Of a stretch of 12,151 nucleotides of DNA, positions 6,691 through 12,151 are shown in pieces. Positions within the stretch are counted from its first letter, which is position 1. Each line of letters starts with the position of its first letter. The notes under the pieces are model-generated. The model had not been told where the DNA came from, made no database searches, and saw only the letters and a program-made list of their open reading frames with translations. The DNA is from an uncultured Nocardiopsis sp. GTDB taxonomy: Bacteria; Actinomycetota; Actinomycetes; Streptosporangiales; Streptosporangiaceae. The stretch lies in contig CALGOD010001021.1 in the NCBI GenBank assembly GCA_937957845.1, positions 1 to 12,151 of the forward strand. The letters run 5' to 3'. Both the position numbers and the translations under genes were made by a program.

Positions 6691-8361
6691 CTACGCGCCG
6701 CCGCTGGGCGCCCACCGCAGTTCGAGGCTGGTGCGCCGCCCCTCCTCGGTGACGCTCAGAGCCAACCCCAGAGCCCCCCACTGGTCGGGATCCCGCGCAT
6801 CGGAGTCGGTCAGCACCCGGCGCATGTCGAAGAACCCGGCGACCACCGCGTCGTCCATCTCCTGCATGGTCTGTTGGAAGACCGCGTCGTCGCCCAGGCG
6901 TCCGGTGGCGCTGCTGCCCTGGGACACCACCACCGTGTCGCCATCGGTGGTCACCCCCGGAGGAGTGGCGTAGGGGTCGGCGATCATGCTCTCGACGACC
7001 TCGCCCAGCACCGTCTCGTCTCCGCCGACCGCGCGGTACTGGAAGGACATCTCCTCTCCACCGCCGTAGGAGGAGCCGAAGAAACCGTCCAGGTCGATGT
7101 CGGTGACACCGAACGCGGTGGAGGTCCCCAGCAGCTGGGTGAAACCGTCCGGCAGCGGGGCGCCCATCCTGTTGAACTCGCGATCCAACTCCTCCCGCTG
7201 GCCGGTGCTGGTGATGAACGGGAGCATGTGACTTTCGTAGGCGTCGGCCAGAGCGGTGTCCAGACCACGGGTGCCGAAGGCGATGACCGTGCTCTCGGGC
7301 AGGGACTCCAACGCCGCCACACTCGTGCCGGGGGTCTCGGCCAGCCACGCCATGTCGGTGCCGTCCACGACGAAGTCGAAGACGTCCACCCTCGCCTCCA
7401 GGTAGTCGCCGTCCACCCGCAGGGACGCGGTCGCCCGACCTGTCATATCACTGGTCTCAGCGAGCAGCTCGGCCCCGATCTCACGGGAGATCTCCTCGAC
7501 CTGCAACATGCGCTGGTAGTCGGCCCAGCCCACGGCCAGGCTGCCGCCGGGCAGGTCGGCCATGTCCCCGGAGAAGACCTCCGAGTCGTCCAGGGAGCCG
7601 TGCTCGTCCACCTGCGCCCGCAGGTCGTCCAGAGCGGCTTCGGAGGGGGTGAGCAGGACGAAGTCGTCGACCACCTCGAAGTACAGGTCGTCGTGGGCGC
7701 GGCTCAGCGCCTCCAACTCCTCGTGGGCCGAACGCTCGTCGTCCACCGCGAGCGCGATGGCCACGGACACCCCCGTTCCCTCCTCGACCTCGGCGGCACC
7801 ACTGGTGGGCCACACGGCGGCGCCCACCCGTTGGCCGATCCACTCCTCGACGTCGGACTGGTCGGCCTCGGGGAAGGCCCCGACGAAAGCCTCGGCGAAG
7901 AGGTGCGCCATGTCGCCGTCCGGCTGGTCCACCTCCTCGGTGAGCTCGTCCGGAAGTCGGTCCATGAACTGGATGAGCTCCATCGCTTGGGAACCGTCGA
8001 TCGACAGGTCGATCTTGGCGAAGGCGATCGCGTTGCCCGGGAGCATCTCCTCGGGCTGGGGCCCGCCGAAGCTGACCAGGGAGACGGTGGCCCACACGGT
8101 CGCGGCCATCACGGCGACGGCCGTGCCCGCGGCGGCCGGGATCAACCACCACTTGCTCTTGCCGCCGCCCCGGGGCGGCACATGCCCACCCGGGTGAGGG
8201 ACGCCGGGCGGCGGACCTCCGGGCGGGCCTCCGAAACCGCCGGGGGTACCGGGGCCCGCGTACTGCCCGCCCGGGACCTGCGGCGGAGGGAAACCCTGAC
8301 CAGGCTGCCCGGGCTGCTGCGGCTGCCACTGGGGCTGCTGTGGGGGATCGGGGTAGGACAT
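6691..8361 (-). CDS. Membrane-anchored DUF3352 domain protein
   Basis: A 556-residue protein of a family without an assigned function. It has a cytoplasmic Pro/Gln/Gly-rich tail (1-67, for example QWQPQQPGQPGQG), a positive stop (KSK, 68-70), one membrane helix (about 71-98) and a large acidic extracellular domain. After the helix, MLPGNAIAFAKIDLS (106-120) is the opening I associate with DUF3352, in which a Pro and a repeated 'value of this quantity' beta pattern recur; later GGSLAVGWADYQ and STVIAFGTRGLD look like repeats of it, suggesting an internally duplicated fold. No lipobox, cysteine cluster or enzyme motif is seen. The start is the ATG at 8361 with GGAGG 4 nt upstream. It is convergent with the exporter and 383 bp from glpX, so it probably has its own promoter. 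Function unknown. Confidence 0.85.
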   Translation of the reverse strand: MSYPDPPQQPQWQPQQPGQPGQGFPPPQVPGGQYAGPGTPGGFGGPPGGPPPGVPHPGGHVPPRGGGKSKWWLIPAAAGTAVAVMAATVWATVSLVSFGGPQPEEMLPGNAIAFAKIDLSIDGSQAMELIQFMDRLPDELTEEVDQPDGDMAHLFAEAFVGAFPEADQSDVEEWIGQRVGAAVWPTSGAAEVEEGTGVSVAIALAVDDERSAHEELEALSRAHDDLYFEVVDDFVLLTPSEAALDDLRAQVDEHGSLDDSEVFSGDMADLPGGSLAVGWADYQRMLQVEEISREIGAELLAETSDMTGRATASLRVDGDYLEARVDVFDFVVDGTDMAWLAETPGTSVAALESLPESTVIAFGTRGLDTALADAYESHMLPFITSTGQREELDREFNRMGAPLPDGFTQLLGTSTAFGVTDIDLDGFFGSSYGGGEEMSFQYRAVGGDETVLGEVVESMIADPYATPPGVTTDGDTVVVSQGSSATGRLGDDAVFQQTMQEMDDAVVAGFFDMRRVLTDSDARDPDQWGALGLALSVTEEGRRTSLELRWAPSGGA

Positions 8362-8656
8362 CGGACCTCCGACGAGGATGTACTCCGCGCGCGACCGCGC
8401 GGCCAACATTGGCTCTGATGCCGGGTCGACCGGGTGTGGTTCGCTGTCGGCGCTCTTTTCGCGTGGTGGGCGTCCCGGAGACCTGGAGGTTCCGTGTCGG
8501 CCGCGCGGAAACAGAAGGTGCCGGGTGGCGCGGCACGTGCGTCCTGGTGGCCCGTTCGGTGACCTCGGTGGTCCCTCGGGCGATCCGGACAGGGACGGGT
8601 GGTCGGAGGGGCGCCGCCCGGTGCGGTGGCCCGCCCGTCCTCCGGGATCCCGCGTG

Positions 8657-8680
8657 GTCGCCTTCGGCACCGAAGACGAC
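8657..8680. repeat. 24-bp near-perfect inverted repeat downstream of glpX
   Basis: GTCGCCTTCGG (8657-8667) and CCGAAGACGAC (8670-8680) pair at 10 of 11 positions around a CA centre. It lies 65 nt past the glpX stop. It could be a second terminator hairpin or a protein-binding site; its short centre favours the DNA-binding reading, but nothing else supports it. Confidence 0.4.
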
Positions 8681-8701
8681 CCCACGGGAGACGGTGCGGG
8701 T

Positions 8702-8725
8702 GGGGGAACCCTTGGGGTCGCCCCC
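8702..8725 (-). terminator. Possible glpX terminator hairpin
   Basis: GGGGG (8702-8706) pairs with CCCCC (8721-8725), and ACCC (8708-8711) pairs with GGGT (8715-8718) around a TTG loop, with a small internal bulge. It starts 20 nt past the glpX stop. There is no T-tract on the minus strand. Confidence 0.4.
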
Positions 8726-8744
8726 GCGCTGTCGGCCGGGCCGC

Positions 8745-9791
8745 TCAGGGCGCCGAGAAGGGCTCCTCGCCACGGTAGGGGGCGGAGGTCAGATCCACAC
8801 CGCTGTAGGCGGAGAGCTTGCCCAGGCGGTGCTCACTGAAGATCTGACGGACGGTGCCGCTGCGTCCGCGCATGACCAGAGACTCGGTGATGACGCGGGA
8901 GGACTCGTAGCGGACCCCGCCGACCAGCTCCCCGTCGGTGATGCCGGTCGCGGCGAAGAACACGTCGTCGGAACGGACCAGGTCGTCGGTGTACAGTACG
9001 CGGCCCAGGTCGTGCCCCGCGTCGATGGCCTTGCGACGCTCCTCCTCGTCCTTGGGCCACAGGCGCCCCTGGATGACGCCGCCCAGGCACTTCATCGCGC
9101 ACGCGGTGATGATCCCCTCGGGGGTCCCGCCGATGCCCAGCAGCAGGTCCACCCCGGTACCGGCACGGGCCGCCATGATGGCGCCCGCCACGTCGCCGTC
9201 GGTGATGAACTTGATGCGGGCGCCGGCGTCGCGCACGTCCTGCACGATCTGTTCGTGGCGGGGGCGGTCCAGGATGACGACCGTCACGTCCTGGGGCGAC
9301 TTGCCCTTGGCACGTGCCACGGCACGGATGTTGTCGGCCACCGGGGCGGCGATGTCCACCACGTCGGCGGCCTCGGGCCCCGTGGCGAGCTTTTCCATGT
9401 AGAACACCGCGGACGGGTCGAACATGGTGTCGCGCGGGCTCATCGCGATCACCGAGACGGCGTTGGGCATGCCCATGGCGGTCAGGGTGGTGCCGTCGAT
9501 CGGATCGACCGCCACGTCCCACTCCTGGCCGCCACCGTCGCCGACGCGTTCGCCGTTGTAGAGCATGGGGGCGTTGTCCTTCTCGCCCTCGCCGATCACC
9601 ACGGTGCCGTTCATCGACACGGTGCTGATCATGTACCGCATACCGCGCACCGCCGCGCCGTCCGCGCCGATCTTGTCGCCCTTGCCGACCCAGCGCGCGG
9701 CGGCCAGCGCCGCCGTCTCGGTGACACGGACCAGCTCCAGAGCAAGGTTCCGGTCGGGCGCTGCGGGCTGCGGATTGCTGGGCTGCGACAT
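8745..9791 (-). CDS. glpX: Fructose-1,6-bisphosphatase, class II (GlpX)
   Basis: A 348-residue enzyme that hydrolyses fructose 1,6-bisphosphate to fructose 6-phosphate, the committed step of gluconeogenesis, in the cytoplasm and with divalent metal. Landmarks: GKGDKIGADGAAVRGMR (36-52), which carries metal-binding acids, VIGEGEKDNAPMLYNGE (65-81), the lithium-sensitive phosphatase signature DPIDGTT (96-102), ITDGDVAGAI (196-205) and GIGGTPEGIITACAMKCLGG (219-238) with the catalytic-region Glu225. Length matches actinobacterial GlpX (about 330-350), and these organisms generally rely on this class for FBPase activity. The start is the ATG at 9791 with GGAAGG 10 nt upstream; the ATG six codons earlier overlaps that site and is less likely. 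It is divergent from a TetR gene. Confidence 0.96.
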   Translation of the reverse strand: MSQPSNPQPAAPDRNLALELVRVTETAALAAARWVGKGDKIGADGAAVRGMRYMISTVSMNGTVVIGEGEKDNAPMLYNGERVGDGGGQEWDVAVDPIDGTTLTAMGMPNAVSVIAMSPRDTMFDPSAVFYMEKLATGPEAADVVDIAAPVADNIRAVARAKGKSPQDVTVVILDRPRHEQIVQDVRDAGARIKFITDGDVAGAIMAARAGTGVDLLLGIGGTPEGIITACAMKCLGGVIQGRLWPKDEEERRKAIDAGHDLGRVLYTDDLVRSDDVFFAATGITDGELVGGVRYESSRVITESLVMRGRSGTVRQIFSEHRLGKLSAYSGVDLTSAPYRGEEPFSAP

Positions 9792-9836
9792 GGACGTGAC
9801 ACCTTCCATCGGGAAACAGGGCGGCGAACACGCCCT

Positions 9837-9842
9837 AGGGTA
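9837..9842 (-). promoter_or_regulatory. Possible -10 box of glpX
   Basis: TACCCT on the minus strand fits TANNNT and would place the transcription start near 9830, about 39 nt before the ATG, leaving room for the GGAAGG ribosome site. No good -35 box is seen. The 18-bp palindrome at 9867-9884 would lie at about -37 to -54, a position where a bound protein could affect this promoter. Confidence 0.35.
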
Positions 9843-9866
9843 GTCACCCGACGTGATCCCCGACCT

Positions 9867-9884
9867 GCCACGGGTACCCGTGGC
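9867..9884. promoter_or_regulatory. Candidate TetR operator: 18-bp perfect palindrome
   Basis: GCCACGGGTACCCGTGGC is a perfect inverted repeat with no spacer, the size and symmetry typical of TetR-family operators. It lies in the 166-bp gap between the divergent glpX and tetR genes, 74 nt from the tetR start and 76 nt from the glpX start, almost exactly in the middle. No second copy was seen in the window. Control of tetR itself, glpX or both is inference. Confidence 0.55.
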
Positions 9885-9920
9885 GCCGCCCGGCTCTGCC
9901 GCAGGAGAGCGGGGAAGGTC

Positions 9921-9926
9921 TACCCT
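9921..9926 (+). promoter_or_regulatory. Possible -10 box of the tetR gene
   Basis: TACCCT (TANNNT type) would start transcription near 9933, about 25 nt before the GTG at 9958, with GGAG (9947-9950) as ribosome site. A weak CTGCCG at 9896-9901 is 19 bp upstream as a possible -35 box. The palindrome at 9867-9884 would be at about -49 to -66. Confidence 0.35.
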
Positions 9927-9957
9927 GGCGGGATCCCCCCGGATCTGGAGTGAGGGT

Positions 9958-10581
9958 GTGACAGTGGACAAGATGGACAAGCCCGCGAAGCCCGCACGGG
10001 TCTCCCCGCGCGGCGCGGCCACCCGCGGTGCACTGCTCAAGGCCGCAGCCCAGGTGTTCCGCACTGTCGGCTTCGCCAAGGCGGGGGTGAGCGACGTCGT
10101 GGCCCTGGCCGGCGCCAGTGTCGGCAGTCTCTACCACCACTTCACCGGCAAGGCCGACCTCTACCTCGCTCTGTACGAGGAGTTCCAGCAACGCCAGCAG
10201 GACCGCACCCACCAGGCGGTCCTGGCCGCCCGGGCCGAGGGGGAGAGCGACCCCACCCGGCTGATGAACATCGCCGCACACGCCTACCTGCTCGGATGCA
10301 TCGAGGAACGGGAGACCACGCGGCTGTTCTTCAGCGGTGACGGTCCTCCCGGTTTCGACCACCGGCTGCGGTCACGGCTCACCCAGTGGACCGACCGCAA
10401 CGTGGCGCTGTACCGCAAGGCGGACGAACCGGTGAACGAGGCGCTGATCATCGTGGTCAGCGGCGCCATGCTGCTCGCCGTCGCCGAGGTGGTGCGCCTG
10501 GAGGACGCCGAGGCGCGCGAACTCGCCGACGACATCACACGGCTGCTCACCCGACTCGAACCCGAGCGCGAAGAACGGTGA
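9958..10581 (+). CDS. TetR/AcrR family transcriptional regulator
   Basis: A 207-residue one-component repressor. The N-terminal helix-turn-helix domain (about 21-70) is canonical: TRGALLKAAAQVFRTVGFAKA, then VSDVVALAGASVGSLYHHF with the recognition-helix SLYHHF and the following GKADLYLAL. The C-terminal ligand domain (about 80-200) is all-helical and diverges, so the ligand cannot be told. The start is ambiguous between GTG at 9958 (GGAG 7 nt upstream), GTG at 9964 and ATG at 9973; all keep the DNA-binding domain. It is divergent from glpX across a perfect palindrome and 123 bp upstream of the DUF4245 gene in the same direction. Autorepression through the palindrome is likely for the family; a metabolic target is speculative. 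Confidence 0.92.
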   Translation: MTVDKMDKPAKPARVSPRGAATRGALLKAAAQVFRTVGFAKAGVSDVVALAGASVGSLYHHFTGKADLYLALYEEFQQRQQDRTHQAVLAARAEGESDPTRLMNIAAHAYLLGCIEERETTRLFFSGDGPPGFDHRLRSRLTQWTDRNVALYRKADEPVNEALIIVVSGAMLLAVAEVVRLEDAEARELADDITRLLTRLEPEREER

Positions 10582-10654
10582 GGTCGGACACGGCCGGAAC
10601 GGGCGTGGGTCCGAAGAACCGCCCAAGGGCAGGGCTCCACGGGCCGGTCGCTCA

Positions 10655-10689
10655 CCGCACCCCGGGTCCGCGCAGCCGGGGACCTGCGG
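10655..10689 (+). terminator. Possible hairpin between tetR and DUF4245 genes
   Basis: CCGCA (10655-10659) pairs with TGCGG (10685-10689), and CCCCGG (10660-10665) pairs with CCGGGG (10676-10681), with an ACC bulge on the right arm and a 10-nt loop. It lies 74 nt after the tetR stop and 15 nt before the DUF4245 ATG, so it may end the tetR transcript or structure the DUF4245 leader. There is no T-tract. Confidence 0.35.
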
Positions 10690-10704
10690 CAAGCTGGATG
10701 TGAC

Positions 10705-11271
10705 ATGAGTGAGTACAGCCGGTCCAGCGCGACCTTCAAGAACTACGCCATCTCCCTCGGGATCATCGTCGGCATCGTCCTGATCCTGGCGTGGGTGGTG
10801 TCCACACGCTCGGGTGAGCACATCCCGTCAGTGAACTACGGACCCGACGCCGACGTCCTGCGGGAGTCGGCGGACTATCCGGTGACGGTGCCCTCCACCG
10901 AGCTGGTGGAGGAGGGGTGGACGCCCACCAGTTCCACGGTGAACGTGACCGGACCGGTCGAGTGGAGCGTGGGCTTCGCCACCCCGAAGGACAGTCACGC
11001 CATGTTCACCCAGAGCGACGCCGATCCGGACCGCGTCGTGGCGGAGCGGGCCAAGGGCGCCGAGGAGGTCGGCACGGTCGCCGTGGCCGGCCGCGAGTGG
11101 GAACACCACTCCTCCGAGGAGTGGGGTGCCCTCGTGCTACGCGAGGAGGGCGTGACGCTGGTCGTCTCGGGCCCCACCGAACTGGACGAGCTGGCCCGAC
11201 TGGCCTCGGCCCTGGAGACCGACTCCGAGCGGGACGCCGAGCCCGCCGAGGAGGACGACGGGACGGACTGA
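10705..11271 (+). CDS. DUF4245 domain-containing membrane-anchored protein
   Basis: A 188-residue protein of a family of unknown function found across actinobacteria, commonly next to glpX as here. A short cytoplasmic N-terminus (1-12) precedes one uncleaved helix (about 13-33, YAISLGIIVGIVLILAWVV). An extracellular domain follows (about 38-172), with PVTVPSTELVEEGWTPTSS, a VEWSVGFATP strand, and GREWEHHSSEEWGALVLREE near its end, then an acidic tail (EPAEEDDGTD). No enzyme motif or cysteine is seen. The start is the ATG at 10705, with only a weak GGA ribosome site. It follows tetR in the same direction but is separated by 123 bp with a hairpin, so co-transcription is uncertain. A strong terminator begins 13 nt after its stop. 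Confidence 0.88.
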   Translation: MSEYSRSSATFKNYAISLGIIVGIVLILAWVVSTRSGEHIPSVNYGPDADVLRESADYPVTVPSTELVEEGWTPTSSTVNVTGPVEWSVGFATPKDSHAMFTQSDADPDRVVAERAKGAEEVGTVAVAGREWEHHSSEEWGALVLREEGVTLVVSGPTELDELARLASALETDSERDAEPAEEDDGTD

Positions 11272-11284
11272 GTTCCCCGATCAC

Positions 11285-11319
11285 GAAGCGCCCGGCCGGA
11301 GGAACCGGCCGGGCGCTTC
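11285..11319. terminator. Strong bidirectional terminator between DUF4245 gene and ispH
   Basis: A perfect 15-bp stem (11285-11299 with 11305-11319, GAAGCGCCCGGCCGG against its complement) closes an AGGAA loop. On the plus strand the stem ends in CTTC followed by TTCT. It is 13 nt past the DUF4245 stop and 20 nt past the convergent ispH stop, serving both. Confidence 0.85.
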
Positions 11320-11339
11320 TTCTACGGGCTCGTGTGGTG

Positions 11340-12151
11340 CTACTCGGCGCGCAGGTCGCGGCGCAGTTCCTTGGGCAGCGAGAAGGTCAGCTTCTCCTCG
11401 GCGGTCGTCACCGGGGTGACCGTGCCGTAGCCGTGGCCGGCCAGCTTGTCGAGCAGCTCGCGCACCAGGATCTCCGGTACGGAGGCGCCGCTGGTCACAC
11501 CGACGGTGGTCACGCCCTCCAGCCAGGAGTCGTCCATCAGCGAGGCGTTGTCGATCAGGTGGGCGGCGTTCGCACCGGCGTCCAGGGCCACCTCCACCAG
11601 GCGCACCGAGTTCGACGAGTTGTCGGAGCCGACCACGATGACCAGCTCGCACTCGGGGGCCATCGCCTTGACGGCGTCCTGGCGGTTGGAGGTGGCGTAG
11701 CAGATGTCGTCGCTGGGCGGGTCGAGCAGGTTCGGGAACTTCTTACGCAGGGCGTCGACGGTCTGGTTGGTCTCGTCGACCGACAGGGTGGTCTGGGACA
11801 GCCACGACACGTTGTCGGGGTCGCGGACCTGGACCTTGTCGACCTCGTGGGGGCCCTCCACGATCTGAATGTGTTCGGGGGCCTCACCGCTGGTGCCCTC
11901 GACCTCCTCATGACCGACGTGGCCGATGAGGATGATGTCGCGGTCCTCGGCGGCGAAGCGCTGGGCCTCCTTGTGGACCTTGGTGACCAGTGGGCAGGTC
12001 GCGTCGATCGTCTTGAGGCCGCGCTGCTCGGCCTCCTGGTGTACGACCGGGGCGACACCGTGCGCGGAGAAGATGACGATGGCGCCCTCGGGCACCTCCT
12101 CGGTCTCCTCCACGAAGATCGCGCCACGCTCCTCCAGCGTGCGCACCACGT
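11340..12151 (-). CDS. ispH: 4-hydroxy-3-methylbut-2-enyl diphosphate reductase (IspH), 5' part cut by window edge
   Basis: The last enzyme of the MEP pathway; it reduces HMBPP to IPP and DMAPP with a [4Fe-4S] cluster in the cytoplasm. The 269 residues present run from VVRTLEERGAIFVEE to the stop; by comparison with the family (about 310-330 residues) roughly 45-55 N-terminal residues are missing, including the first cluster cysteine and the first substrate histidine. Visible residues: FSAHGV His, DATCPLVTKVH (second Cys), GHVGHEEVEGT (His and catalytic Glu), SQTTLSVDET (Thr), DDICYATSNRQ (third Cys) and GSDNSSNS (Ser/Asn phosphate binders). GHEEVEGT is the family's GHPEVEGT with Glu for Pro. 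The reading frame is open to the edge and the two extra bases (AC) fit the conserved His before VVRTLE, so this is truncation by the window, not a broken gene. Confidence 0.96.
   Translation of the reverse strand, partial: VVRTLEERGAIFVEETEEVPEGAIVIFSAHGVAPVVHQEAEQRGLKTIDATCPLVTKVHKEAQRFAAEDRDIILIGHVGHEEVEGTSGEAPEHIQIVEGPHEVDKVQVRDPDNVSWLSQTTLSVDETNQTVDALRKKFPNLLDPPSDDICYATSNRQDAVKAMAPECELVIVVGSDNSSNSVRLVEVALDAGANAAHLIDNASLMDDSWLEGVTTVGVTSGASVPEILVRELLDKLAGHGYGTVTPVTTAEEKLTFSLPKELRRDLRAE

Larger units (their letters stand above)
8362..8744. other. 383-bp intergenic region between DUF3352 gene and glpX
   Basis: No gene is supported: the reading frame of DUF3352 stays open through much of it, but the translation is Arg/Pro/Ser-rich and lacks a start with a ribosome site. 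The stretch must hold the glpX transcript end and the DUF3352 promoter, for which no clear boxes were found. Visible structures are a GCGCGG hairpin at 8385-8402 next to GCCAA/TTGGC (8402-8413), a 24-bp near-perfect inverted repeat at 8657-8680, and a hairpin at 8702-8725. Confidence 0.5.

Noticed and set aside
6874..8418. 514-codon plus-strand frame opposite the DUF3352 gene
   Set aside because: Composition (His/Val/Gly/Asp-rich) is that of a GC-rich shadow; the minus-strand frame has a ribosome site, membrane helix and family match.
8362..8685. Upstream in-frame extension of the DUF3352 protein (108 codons)
   Set aside because: The translation is low-complexity Arg/Pro/Ser and the ATG at 8361 has a good GGAGG site with a plausible Pro-rich N-terminus.
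1..12151. Mobile elements, CRISPR arrays, tRNA/rRNA genes, novel multi-gene defence system
   Set aside because: No transposase or integrase motif, no regularly spaced repeats, no tRNA-like cloverleaf and no abrupt composition change were seen; all genes except the DUF families are housekeeping or common types.

Overview
The window is a 12.15 kb piece of high-GC DNA with dense third-position G/C coding, short intergenic hairpins without long T-tracts, GTG starts, a eukaryote-like Ser/Thr kinase and several actinobacterial families (DUF1707, DUF3352, DUF4245). It comes from an actinobacterium. The Gly/Pro-rich tails and gene mix suggest the Nocardiopsis/Thermobifida/Streptomyces side of the phylum; the genus is inference only.

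Layout, left to right. (1) 1-147: terminator-bearing gap. (2) 148-2109 (-): transmembrane Ser/Thr protein kinase with an extracellular C-terminal domain. (3) 2286-3683 (-): class II fumarase FumC, separated from the kinase by two strong tandem hairpins. (4) 3919-4521 (-): DUF1707 protein with a LiaF-like beta domain, divergent from (5) 4799-6591 (+): a two-gene ABC-2 exporter (ATPase, then permease, stop/start overlapping by GTGA). (6) 6691-8361 (-): membrane-anchored DUF3352 protein, convergent with the exporter. (7) 8745-9791 (-): GlpX, class II fructose-1,6-bisphosphatase, divergent from (8) 9958-10581 (+): a TetR-family repressor, with an 18-bp perfect palindrome between them. (9) 10705-11271 (+): DUF4245 membrane-anchored protein. 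(10) 11340-12151 (-): IspH (HMBPP reductase), cut by the right edge, convergent with DUF4245 across a 15-bp-stem terminator.

Metabolically the block carries one TCA enzyme (fumarase), the gluconeogenic FBPase and the last MEP-pathway isoprenoid enzyme. The fumarase-GlpX-DUF4245-IspH association resembles the arrangement I recall from Mycobacterium tuberculosis (Rv1098c fum, Rv1099c glpX, Rv1100 DUF4245, lytB2 nearby). Here the exporter, DUF1707 and DUF3352 genes sit between fumC and glpX. Regulation looks local: leaderless-type promoters facing outward between DUF1707 and the exporter, a candidate TetR operator between glpX and tetR, and a possible ECF-sigma promoter before the kinase.

I found no mobile element, tRNA, rRNA, CRISPR array or convincing new multi-gene system. 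The region looks like ordinary chromosome; the points worth a second look are mostly regulatory DNA and uncharacterised extracellular domains.
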